Assembly (NCBI GenBank): GCA_026545765.1
Contig: CM048842.1
Location: 44,091,431-44,155,430, forward strand
Direction of reading: 5' to 3'
Length of the DNA: 64,000 nt
From: Plantago major
Lineage: Eukaryota; Streptophyta; Magnoliopsida; Lamiales; Plantaginaceae
Part shown: positions 22,246-32,126 of the stretch, one piece after another
How positions within the stretch are numbered: position 1 is the first letter of the stretch
How the letters are laid out: each line of letters begins with the position of its first letter
Translations under genes and position numbers: made by a program
The notes under the pieces: generated by a model
What the model was told of the DNA's origin: nothing
Seen by the model: the letters and a program-made list of their open reading frames with translations, nothing else
Databases searched by the model: none

Positions 22246-23315
22246 CCAATTTTCGATATTTTTCATCATATTCTCATTATTTTTGTTCTATTCTTTTCTC
22301 AAAAACCCTAGACTTCATTCTTGGGCAATTCCTTCACCATCTTTGAGGAATTGAACCTGTTTTACATTGTAATTGCTCGTCATTATTAATTATCAATACA
22401 TTAGCTTTTATTCTACCGATTGATTTAGGGATTTCGTCATCCTCCAAGTGTAGTGACAGCCTCTTGGTAACAATTTCTCCTTTTTCATCGTTTAATATTA
22501 TTGATGTTGGATTGTTTAATTATTTATTGCTTATTGGTGATGAGCATGAGTAGCTAGACACCCCTTTATGGGGTGGTGATGATTCAATGCATGCTAGTTA
22601 GGTTTTGTGGAATTCAATAACATGTAAGATGCAATTTACACTATGCCTTTTTGATTAAATGCATATGTAGTTATGTGTATTGAGTTTTACCGCCAAAATC
22701 ACCAATGGATTATGCAATTGATCTTTCATACCAAAACATCTAGAGATTTCTAATCCATTGGTTCGTTGGAAACAAAATAACTACATTAGCTTGTTAATTG
22801 TAGCTTAGTGAAATTGACGCCTTCACTAATGCTATATGTTTTCTAGAACAATTTCAGTTAGTTCATTGTCATAGTCCTTCGTACCTTATCTGATATAAGG
22901 TGTCTACCTAGAAAAGTCTAGAGTAGTGTAATAATCGTTAAGACGTGTCCTAATGATAACTAGAGTAAATCGACATCGTTATTATTGCATCTCTTCCTAC
23001 TAGCTAGCATCGATTATTCATTACCACTTTGTAATTTGAAAACTTATCTTGATAAAATCGATACACATGTGTTTGACTTTCTTTGCGTTGAGAGTTAGAG
23101 TTAGACAAGTAATTGGAACTCGCTGTCGAAGCAAAAAACAACCCTTTTACTGCTTTCCTGTTGATAATTATATTCCGTGAAAAGAACAAAGCTTAGTTAA
23201 GTCCTGAGGGACCGACCTCGGGGTTAACTTCATTGCACTACAAGTTTTCATAGTGTTAAGAATTAATTCTTGGTTATTTAAACAAATTAATTTAAAACAT
23301 TGATTTGACACATTA

Positions 23316-23320
23316 AGAGG
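23316..23320 (+). repeat. Target-site duplication of gypsy-1, right copy
   Basis: AGAGG against AGGGG at 14284-14288. Confidence 0.65.
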
Positions 23321-25581
23321 TTCAGAAAGGAAGTGGCGCGCAAGCTTATTCAAGATTTTGAGCAAGCAGATGGCTAGACCAGACTGGAAATGGCTCTTAA
23401 GCTAGTTCTTCCAAAAACACTATAGATTGCTCCCACTGAGCAAGAAGAGGTCAGTGGCCAAATGATCACTTTACCAGAGGTCATTAACCTGGTATTTGGA
23501 GATGAAGAAGATGATGAGACTGGTGAGAATGCTGAGAGGACAACTTAAAAATCCCCTTCTCCATCTCCTTCAAGATCATCAAGTCATCATACCCAACAGT
23601 AAGACTCTACTGAGATAATAGATGATGAGCACTCTGAAGGTACTCCACAGAAGATCCAAGAAGCTGAGTACAGAGTAACTAAACTTAGAACTCTGTTGGA
23701 AGAAGAAACAAGACTGGATCTTGAGCTGGAAATCAAGATGGTAAAAAGCAAGCCAGCCTCAGACAGATTGAGGAAATTACTCGCAAGGTAAAAGAATCCC
23801 TTGCTGAGCAAAAACAAATTCAACTTGCTGCAGAAGCATTTGCTAAGGAACTAGATGCTGAAGAAACTCCAGAGGAAGAAACAAGAGCAGAATTGCCCTC
23901 ATCTAGCAAAGGGAAGAAGACTGCTGACTTGGATAATGAAGATGCCTGGAGTGATGAAGAAGAAGAAGAAGAAGAAGAAGAAGACAAAAAGGATAACTCT
24001 CAGAAAGCTAATGACTAGAGTCAACGTTAGACTACTGTGTCTAAAAGGACTTTGGTTGCTCTTGTCCACATCCAGATTCCAGATGAAGAGATGAGATCCC
24101 AGCACATGACAGAGCAGTTCAAGGAGCTAGAAGATCAAAACAAGCAATTAATTGCATTTGTGCCTCCTGCATACCCCAAGCTTGTTGAAGTGATTGCAAG
24201 AAGGACTTCCAGCATTGCTCCGGAACATCAAGATCAAGCTATGCTAAGGAAATCAGATGAACAACTTATGGAGTTTGCAGACACTCATGCTGATCTAGCC
24301 ATGACTACTATAAGCCAAGTAGTTACTAAAATTTCAAAGTTAACAGATGCAGAAAATGCCTTTGCACAGCAGAATGCTGCACTTAGAGCAGAATTGCAAG
24401 AATTATCCCAAGCCTACAACAGACTACAAGGGAATTTTGAATCTCTATCAGAATCCTTTGTCAAAATGGTGGATAATTTTGATCAGTCTCCTATGACTAA
24501 GGGGGAAAGAACCAAAAAAGTTACAAAGGGGAAAGACAAACAAAAGATGATATATGAAGATGCATAACCTCATAATACAACCCCTAGTCAACTTCAAATA
24601 GTCACTGCTACTGAAGGAAGGGTCTCAGAAACCCCCTGTTGCTGCCAAGAGCTCAAGGAGAAGACACAGAGACTATGCTGAGGATGAAGAAAATGTCTCT
24701 GGAAAGAGAAGAAGAGGCAACAATTATGGATGCAAAGACATAGTGCAACCTCATCAAGAAGATGACGATGAAGAGGATGAGGAAGATGATGCTCCTCTTA
24801 TACAGAGAAGAAGCTCAAGTAATCCATCTGAGCCTACAACTACGGTACCTACCCAGCAAGGTACATCTAGTGACAAGCTCTAAAGAAGAGAAGCTGAAAG
24901 ACATATGAAGGTCAGAGAAAGGATCAAAGAATTCAGAGGAGTTGATACTCTTAGCCCTGAGAAAGCTATGATTGAGTATATTCCAACACAAGTTGATCTG
25001 ACCTCTGAAATTTACAAGTGCAAGAATGGTTACTGGGTAATGTTTGTAAGAAACTTGCTACTGAACAAAAATGGCTTCCCAGTACCAGTCTACCTTCAAA
25101 TGATGGCCTGGAGAAAGAAAAGAGTAGATATAGTACCAAAGGATAAAGTAAAGGATGCACTTGATTTTGAAATCCTTGTCAGACAGATGGCCATGAGGAG
25201 AGAGCTATCTGACACTTGCCTCTACTATAAGCCTACAGATGTACACAAAATTGACAATGTACTTAGCACTGGAACAAAGCCAAGACTAGCTATACCAGTT
25301 TATGAGTCCTTCTATATCACTGAAGATGATAGCAAGATCTGAAGTATCTGAGGACAATCTATGAAAAATTCAAGTTGTCTCCTATTCAGATTGATCATGC
25401 TTGGTTATGGGCAAGACACTACTGGGTTGAACAAACAAGTAAGAGAAGACCCACCAAATCTTACAAAGATAATGTTGAGTTCTCAAGAAAAGTTGAAATG
25501 GCTGTGAGAACCTACCTATTTGATTAGTCAAATGACATTATCAGGTATGGTGATTACATATATCCAGATTCAGGAAGCTGA
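23321..25581 (+). pseudogene. ORF3 exon 5 of element B, continued after gypsy-1
   Basis: Resumes FRKEVARKLIQDFEQADG, matching FSREVAHSLIQAFEQADG of E. Then come a Glu/Lys coiled coil (EEETRLDLELEIKM), an acidic EEEEEEE run, VHIQIPDEEMRSQHM, a second coiled coil (SKLTDAENAFAQQNAALRAEL), MTKGER encoded by a polypurine-like tract (24496-24510), and the C-terminal domain (IEYIPTQVDLTSEIYKCKNGYW, DALDFEILVRQMA, GTKPRLAIPVYESFY, HAWLWARHYWVEQTSKRRPTKSY). Stops and frameshifts occur near 23395, 23550, 23790, 24018, 24566, 24880, 25335 and 25525. The end is TGA at 25579-25581. Function unknown. Confidence 0.78.
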
Positions 25582-25930
25582 CAAAGATGAAGACTTGAAG
25601 ACCAACTAGCAGGATGTTCACTTGGAACTTGGAACTTCTTGTTGTTCTACTTAGTTGTGTATTTTTTATTTTTGCTGATTGTAATTTATTGATTATCTTG
25701 CAAAAGTTATCTGAACTCTCACTTGTAATTCTATCTGATGAACTTACTCTCAGATACCTATCCAATGAAAAGATAACTTGTCAGCAAAGATCACACCTTG
25801 TGATTTGGTTGATGTTTACTTTCTGCACTTAAATAAAAAGAGATGAAAGATCTTAAGAAATGTTTAAGTGTTGGATTGTTTCCTCATCCAGTTCATGATA
25901 GGTTGTTAGATAGTCATAGCTGACTGATCA
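25582..25930 (+). other. 3' leader of element B
   Basis: Noncoding. It carries the block conserved in A, E and D (25775-25825) with the ATCACACCTTGTGAT dyad. Confidence 0.7.
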
Positions 25931-25944
25931 GAAAGGGGGAAATT
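25931..25944 (+). other. Polypurine tract of element B
   Basis: GAAAGGGGGAAATT next to the LTR start TGTTAAG. Confidence 0.85.
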
Positions 25945-27268
25945 TGTTAAGAATATCTATTTAGATTTTGATCAGTAACCCTAATGACTTATCTTAGCTC
26001 AGAAAGGTAACTAGTACTCTTAGTTCACTTGAACATTGTAAAAGAGGAAGCTTATTGAGTATGTTAGTCTAGCAAATCTTGTATAGGATATTAGGTCTCT
26101 GAATTTAATTTTTATATCTTTGAAGAAGACTAAGAAGGAAGCATCCAGCAGAAGAAGACATTTGTTGAAGATCAGAAGACTGCACAAGATTGCTGAAGAC
26201 TAAGGAGAAGTGTCTCCTCAGAAACCTTGGCTCAGATACCTTGAGGAAATTAAGTGTCTTTGGAAGACAAGCATTTCAATAGGTTTCTAAGGCACTATAG
26301 GTCACTGATAAAGGACTTGCAAAGGCTCAGAAAGCTTGCATTATTCCGTCGACACTACAGGACAAAAGCTAGTATAGTGCATTAATTACGCAGATAGAGA
26401 TGTCTGAGCAAAAGAGGAAATCTTTGTAAAGAGACAAAGCTCACTGCCGTACTAACTTCAGATATCAACAGTTTGAATTTCATTGTGCCTAACGGATACC
26501 ATTCAAACGGCATGTTTTTTAACTATAAATATCACCACTTAGAATGCTTGAAACACACCTTAGACTGAGCATCACTTGTGATATACATTCAAGCATACAA
26601 GCCTTCTGCCTACTTACTCTCTAGCTTACTGTTGTGACTAAAGCTCTTTAATTCTAAGTAGCACAAAAGTTCTAAGTGTCCTGATCCTTAACAAGAATTA
26701 TATATTGTGAAGGAGTTGAATCCAGAAGATATAGTTGCGACTCATATATGTGATTCATTCTCTTGAACAACATCAAGACTTGGGTCAGTAAAGAACAACT
26801 TACCATACATTGAAAAGTGTATTAAGTAAGATTGTTTCTACAGAGCACTCTAAACTGACTGTATAAGTTATAAGAGCCTGCTCACCCGATAAACTACCAT
26901 GACCAACACCACACAGGCGTTGGACATAGGAAGTACATGGCTTTGGAAGCTGAGTAATAGCTCAAAGGTTACTGAGTAGAGGAAGTACTTGGTTGGGAAA
27001 ACCAGGGAACAAATCTGGGGGACCACTTGGTTGGGAACCTAGTGTTAAAGGGATCAAGGGATAGGATTTTGTAAGGGGAACTCATTATCTCATCTTATTG
27101 GATTCAAGTCCTGAGAAAGGGCGAGTGGATTAGTTGACAGATTACGCCACCCTCAGATACCACTATAAAAATTTGTGTTATTTACTTTCTGCACTTTACT
27201 TAACTGCGTATTTATTGCTTATTGAGTATTTTCACATATTAGGCTTGGTGAGCACGTGCACTTATCAC
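25945..27268 (+). repeat. 3' LTR of element B, truncated
   Basis: Starts TGTTAAGAATATCTA and is colinear with the 5' LTR and with D. It stops after GTGCACTTATCAC. The last part of the LTR (poly-C run and CCAACA end) is missing, and element C sequence follows directly. Confidence 0.87.
26524..26531 (+). promoter_or_regulatory. TATA box of B 3' LTR
   Basis: TATAAATA in the conserved context. Confidence 0.6.
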
Positions 27269-28979
27269 TGGGGATAGAGAAAGATGCTCCCATGGAGAAA
27301 GATCTGAGGGATGATGATGAAAGCCCAATGGGGATAGAGAAAGATGCTCCCATGGAGGATGCTGGGAAAGAAATTCAACATGCAAATCTGAGAGAAAAAC
27401 CCCAAAACCCTTCATCTGTTGAAGAAGATGATGTACAACAACCTGACAAAACAGGGGAAACGGCTACTGATGGCCTGAATGGTGATGAGAATCAGACAAG
27501 CATGCACTCTGAAAATGTTGAGAAACCTGCAGATGAGCCTACTATTGAACCAGTAGAGGTGGAAGATTGGCAGTCAGATGACTCAGAGAAAATAGAAAGT
27601 GACCCGATGAATATAGATGAGGATGTTGCTGCAACATCAGTTGCTCATGATGATAACAATGATGAAAGCTCTGATGATATGGAGGATTATGAGCAAGAAA
27701 CTGAAGATGACTCTAAGGATGAGTCAATGGTTGATGAAGAAGATCTGAGCAACTCAGATGAAAGCTCAGATGACTCTGAAGATTATGAAGCTGAGACAGA
27801 GGAAGAATCTGAAGAAGAATCACTTGATGATGAGGATGTCATTCTTGGAGAAGATCAGATTGAAGATCCTGAGGTAAATGATCTATCCTCTGAACCTGTG
27901 TTTACAGATGGTTCTGATTGGGATGAAGATGCAGTTTCTCATTTGTTCTATGATAACAAGAATCTAGAAAAATATGAGAAAATCAAAAATGATGCTATAG
28001 ATGTTGAGAAGATAATTAAAGAGGAATCATTTGAAAAGTATAACTTGGTTGCCTATCTGAAGAAAAGGAATCTCTTTTATGCTGTTACCCAATATGCTGC
28101 TTTTGTTCCTGAAATCATCAGAGAATTTTATGCTCATTTATCTGAGAATTTTGGTAGTGAAGGCCATGGTAAGCATCACTGTGTGTATCTTAGGGGTGAT
28201 GTATTCTTCTTGACTTCTAAGGACATCAATACAGTGCTGCATAGAAATAGGGATGAGGTTGAGACTCCTGTGGAGGTGACTATGGATGAGATTGCTAGAG
28301 AGCTAACTGCAGGAAAATTAAAATCTTGGCCTACTGGGACTCTAGATCTGAAATATTGTTGTTCTCTAGTATCTGTTCTTACCAGATCTTACATAACTGG
28401 TCGCCATCTTCCAATAACAACAAGCTCAGTCAAGAGGCAGCCATGTTGCTTTACAGGATTAAAATGGGTTACAATGTCAATCTGGGAGAAAGGATTCTCA
28501 AGCATCTAGAAAATTCCAAGAATAGAGGGATCATAGGCCATTTGATTCTCCCATCCACTATATTTGATGTCCTTCAGATGCAGGGTATTGAGGTCAAAGC
28601 CAATGATGTCTATCATTCCAACTTCAAATCCATCACAGTCACCAAACAACTGCTGGAAACACATGACAGGATTTGTGATCTTCCTTGGGTAGATCCTGAT
28701 GTTTCTGTGAACATGGATGTGGAGGAAAATATTCCTCTTTCTGCTAACAAAGCTGATGCACCAGAAAGCTCTGTAGTTGTTGCTCAACGTTCCAATGTTG
28801 ACCTACATGTTGGTTCAACATTGATCCCTAACATTGAAACTTTGTCTACAGGTATTTTAACTGAACAGGACAAGCTGATTCTGGAGCAAATCAAAGGGCT
28901 TGATGAGCAAATCTCAAACAATCTGAAGTTTAGAAGTACTCTAGTTTCTTTTCTTTCCTCACAAAAAGGGGGAGAATAG
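27269..28979 (+). pseudogene. ORF3-like gene of element C (acidic protein with plant transposon protein domain)
   Basis: 5'-truncated. The open frame begins in the B LTR (ATG at 27256), so the first residues are chimeric. A duplicated GIEKDAPME segment (27270 and 27331) is followed by a very acidic region of about 130 residues (ESSDDSEDYEAETEEESEEE), then the domain: YNLVAYLKKRNLFYAV, EIIREFYAHLSENF, VYLRGDVFFLTSKDINTVL. A frameshift at about 28360-28390 moves the rest to another frame (NWSPSSNNNKLSQEAAMLLY, RGIIGHLILPSTIFDVL) up to 28979, ending QKGGE, which is encoded by the first purine tract. It resembles the 'putative plant transposon protein' domain. Confidence 0.75.
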
Positions 28980-29202
28980 ATAACTTGAGTTCATTCTTCT
29001 TGATTCTGTGTTGAACAATTATAATTTGTGTGGGTCTGTAATATGTTAAGTTCTCTTGAATATTTCTTAAGCTGTCTGGTTAAGGGGGAGAATAGATCTT
29101 TAGCTGGTTAAGGGGGAGAATAGATCTTTAGCAGTTCTTAGTTATGTTTCTATTAATCTCTTGTTTTGTTTTGTGATGAAAGACTAAGATTAAGGGGGAG
29201 AT
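28963..29202 (+). other. Four reiterated polypurine tracts of element C
   Basis: AAGGGGGAGAATAGAT at about 28966, 29082 and 29110, the last two within an exact 28-bp tandem duplication, and AAGGGGGAGAT at 29192 next to the LTR. Only the last abuts the LTR. Confidence 0.75.
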
Positions 29203-30037
29203 TGAAAGTGCAGTATGCACTTATATTTTGATAATCTTGTCTTTCAATAATCAGTTCCAAGTTTGTGTTTGTTGTTGTTTGTGAAGTCACAGGATTATCA
29301 ATGTTGTATAACATTGTGACAGGATAGAATTCAATCGACATAACATTGAAGATATAGCATCGAAGAAACATCAAGACAAAGCACATCGACGAGAAACTTG
29401 ATGGAAGTATTGACAAATCAAACAAGAAATGATTTAAGGAAAAAGAACAGCTTGTGGTGAAAGCAAGAAGGAATATATTTTATGAAGAATCGAAATATGG
29501 AAATTTCCTTCTATGCGCATATTGAAGAAAACAAGTAAAACGAAAATTGCCTTTGCTGAGATCCTATTGCCTTTCGACATAGATGGAAGAGGTCGACATC
29601 TCAAGTATATATATGCAAGGATTCAGCAAAGCAAGGTTGAGCTTTTTGAAAAGATCATTAAAGATTTAAAGAGTTTCAGCTTCTTGTTTTCTGCTAGCTT
29701 TAGAGTTTGTCTAAGAGTATTCATTGTTGGAATAACTCTTTCAAACATCGACCTAGAATAGCTTTTACTGTTGGTTCTTCTAGGGCTAGTTTTGGTTGTT
29801 TAATCAATCGTTTGTGATTGTATTAAACCTAGTTGATTAGATCTACTTTTCCTGTCAGTAGATATTTTGCCTAAGGCGTTGCCAATATATATTTCTATAT
29901 ATTGGCTTGGTAATAGAAGTTTTAATATTATTCATCCGCTGCTATCTGTTTACTGTAGACATTGTTGAACAACATTGTTGGCAACATTGTCTGTTGATCT
30001 AGTTCCAAGTACCAATCCGGGATCATAAGTTCTAACA
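29203..30037 (+). repeat. Putative 3' LTR of element C
   Basis: Starts TGAAAGTGCAGTATGCAC after a polypurine tract and ends at TTCTAACA, about 835 bp. No second copy exists in the window, so the 3' border rests on the TG...CA rule only. It contains several AACATTG repeats. Confidence 0.6.
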
Positions 30038-30042
30038 AATAG

Positions 30043-30219
30043 CACAATGGTCCTCCATTTCCTTGCCTTTACCTAAAAAGCACCTAAAAAGTACAAAAAC
30101 ACGCAAAACACCCAAACGTGAAAATGAACTAAAACACTAACAAAAGTGCTAAAGGACATAACAAAATACGACTAAAAAAAACTAAATGAGTCGCTAAAAT
30201 ATCGACTCGTCAGGGACCA
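30043..30219 (-). repeat. Fragment of a gypsy LTR, minus strand
   Basis: Read on the minus strand it starts TGACGAGTCGATATTTTAGC and has the T-rich layout of the gypsy-1 LTR start (TGATGAGTCGATTTTACATC). It breaks off near the end of LTR C. Confidence 0.55.
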
Positions 30220-31685
30220 GGTATGATGATCATCCTCATAACTCACTCTCCTTTATGCTTATTATCCGAGAGACCTTGAACTCATGGCTCGGTCTCCTAA
30301 GTTAAGTCTCCAACTGTCTGTCCGAGTCAGGCCGGCGAAAAAGGGCAAACCACCCCCCCCCCGAGTTGTGCAGGTCCGAAATTTCCAAGGAGCATGATTC
30401 AAGGAACCAGACTAGACTTTCCGAGAAGCTATTCTTTTGTAAGGCGTTTCTCTAGACATATCTTTACTTTGGTGAGCACAAAGACGTATTGACACGTTTT
30501 ACCCTCATCAGCATATAATTATACTCACTCTACTCTATTGCACTCGGCTATATTGACATCAAATATGTTAGAATCAGTATTTGGAGTGCTATTATATCGT
30601 CTGTAGTAACTATAAATGGGACGATATATGGTCATCAATATCCTGAAACCACCAAGAACTGGACAATCTAGAATTATGGAGAAGCATTCAATTGTCGACT
30701 TTACTTAAAATATTAGCAAGTAGGCCGTAGAATAAACATGAATGGTGTTGAGTATTTCATCATGTAATCTATAAGCCAAAAGAATCATTTGAAAGTTCTT
30801 GGGAGGAGAATCTTTCACAAGCTACAGGAGAGAATTGTGGGTTGTAAATGGCAAGTATTTTATCCTTAATCCAATATAATTAAGTATATCATCATAGACA
30901 TATCTATTCAGCATCTAACGCATTTATGTCATCTTTCCGCTCAAATGTTTCATCACCTTCTATCCACCACAAAAGTACCTTGGAAGAATCAAATATGCAT
31001 ATCACGACAATTTTTAAATTAATCATAACACAAGTCATTAACGATTAGCAGTTAATATTCCGACAAACCACCTTATTCACACAACAACTGCATGTCAGTT
31101 TTAACAATTATTAAAGGTATAATGATCAGCTCCAATCAAAGTGTTTATAGGTTTCTGTTGAGATTTGACTTTAAAAACTTGATAAATATAATTACAAGTT
31201 CGATTAATTATAGTTATATCCATGATGTACCTATGTGGATCCGAATCATAGAGCATGGACCTATCTGTCTTGCATGATACTTGTGACTTGGAAGTCGTCT
31301 ATAGGTGTCGAAGATAAAAGACAAAAGATGTTTTTAATTATTTGTTAAATAATTAACTAATCCGATGGTTGTCCAATCCTCGTGTGTATTACGCAGATAA
31401 CCACCTAATACATAGCTACTGATAAGCGGAACAAAATGGAGAATATCACTCAATTATAGCTAATAGACTAGAAATTCTCAGGCCTGTAATAAAATTCTGG
31501 GGCCCTGTCCCATATTTGTACGTGAGGTCTTTTATATTAATAATAGTAAGTCTAATGAGGGACATTCCCAGATTCCCTACATATTTTATGTAGATACGAT
31601 TTCTATTTAATTTATGTAAAACCTGGCTTATATTGTCAAGAAAATTAACGATATTATTAGTCAAAATGTCTACTTTTTAATTTTC
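30220..31685. other. Unassigned AT-rich DNA
   Basis: No long ORF and no recognisable element protein. 30220-30530 is less AT-rich and ends ACCCTCATCA; read backwards it begins TGATGAGGGT, so it may be another gypsy LTR piece. The rest (about 1.1 kb) has only short ORFs and may be original host intergenic DNA. Confidence 0.45.
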
Positions 31686-31990
31686 ACAAAGTCTCATGAG
31701 AGACGGTCTCTAAATATAAGTTTTGTTGTAATATGAAAAAACACTAATTTTGAGAACATAGGTATTTTGTTTAATAATATCGATGATTTCTTGAAAAATA
31801 TAAGTACGTCTCTAGATAAATTATCTAGAGATCGTCTCTCAGGAGCTATTTTATGGAGGAAAAAACCATTTCGATATGACCTTACAAAAAATACTAATAG
31901 ATGTTTTGATAAATAATATAGATGATTTTTTGATAACATAAGTTGGTCTTTATATAAGTTATCTAGAGAGACCGTCTCATTAGACTTTGT
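31686..31990. mobile_element. MITE-like element with GAGACGGTCTC inverted termini
   Basis: Left end ACAAAGTCTCATGAGAGACG (31686-) and right end (31965-31990) are inverted copies differing at about three positions. Length about 305 bp, with no coding capacity. Inside, an 80-bp unit (TATTTTGTTTAATAATAT...TCTAGAGATCGTCTC) recurs as a diverged second copy about 150 bp later. I could not define a target duplication, so the superfamily is open. Confidence 0.6.
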
Positions 31991-32043
31991 TAATAAAATA
32001 AAGTATGAATAGCAACTAGAGTGACCGTATTTAGATCATTATT

Positions 32044-32126
32044 TGTTGGTCCAGAAACGAAAAAGTAAAAGACGGGAGGGGGGGGGGTGAATACTTTTTT
32101 CAAACTTTTGACGCTAAAATAGTTTC
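32044..32126 (-). repeat. 3' LTR of element D, distal end (left of element E)
   Basis: Reverse complement of the copia LTR end: TGTTGGTCCAG, poly-G (LTR poly-C), TGAATA. It is continued at 48423 after element E, so E sits in this LTR. Confidence 0.82.
32122..32126 (+). repeat. Target-site duplication of element E, left copy
   Basis: GTTTC, identical to 48423-48427. Confidence 0.9.

Larger units (their letters stand above)
14289..23315 (+). mobile_element. Gypsy-1: Athila-type Ty3/gypsy retrotransposon inserted in ORF3 of element B
   Basis: LTR starts TGATGAKTC at 14289 and 21622. The pol order PR-RT-RH-IN, the DNGASINLMP protease and the RT motif CPFGTFAYKRMPFGLCN are characteristic of the Athila lineage. 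Host ORF3 sequence runs up to 14288 and resumes after 23320. A deletion has removed the 3' end of the 5' LTR, the primer site and most of gag. Pol has many frameshifts, so the element is dead. Confidence 0.9.
21622..23315 (+). repeat. 3' LTR of gypsy-1
   Basis: 1694 bp. Starts TGATGAGTCG and ends TTTGACACATTA, equivalent to the GAGCACATCA end of gypsy-2 with one change. It is followed by AGAGG and then resumed ORF3 sequence of B. Confidence 0.87.
3072..27268 (+). mobile_element. Element B: decayed SIRE-like Ty1/copia retrotransposon carrying nested insertions
   Basis: Order: 5' LTR remnant, iMet primer site, gag, pol, spacer with TATA box, intron-bearing ORF3, polypurine tract, and a 3' LTR that is cut short at 27268. 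Three later insertions interrupt it: A in the 5' LTR, a LINE in gag (4908-7424) and an Athila element in ORF3 (14289-23315). Without these, about 12.6 kb remain in the window. Pol has a deletion of about 1.8 kb and all ORFs carry stops, so it is not autonomous. It belongs to the same subfamily as D. Confidence 0.9.
27269..30037 (+). mobile_element. Element C: 3' end of another copia element with ORF3-like gene and LTR
   Basis: Begins abruptly at the cut end of the B 3' LTR and contains an ORF3-like gene, four purine tracts AAGGGGGAGA and a putative LTR. Its sequence is unrelated to A/B/D/E at the DNA level, but the gene type, purine tract and layout match the SIRE/Maximus lineage. The left part, including gag and pol, is absent. 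Confidence 0.72.

Noticed and set aside
30541..31685. A host protein-coding gene between elements C and D
   Set aside because: Only short frames such as 31092-31277, no recognisable motif, no convincing exon series.
32075..32090. Independent G-quadruplex element at the poly-G run left of element E
   Set aside because: It is the reverse complement of the poly-C run present near the end of every copia LTR here, so it is explained by the LTR of D.
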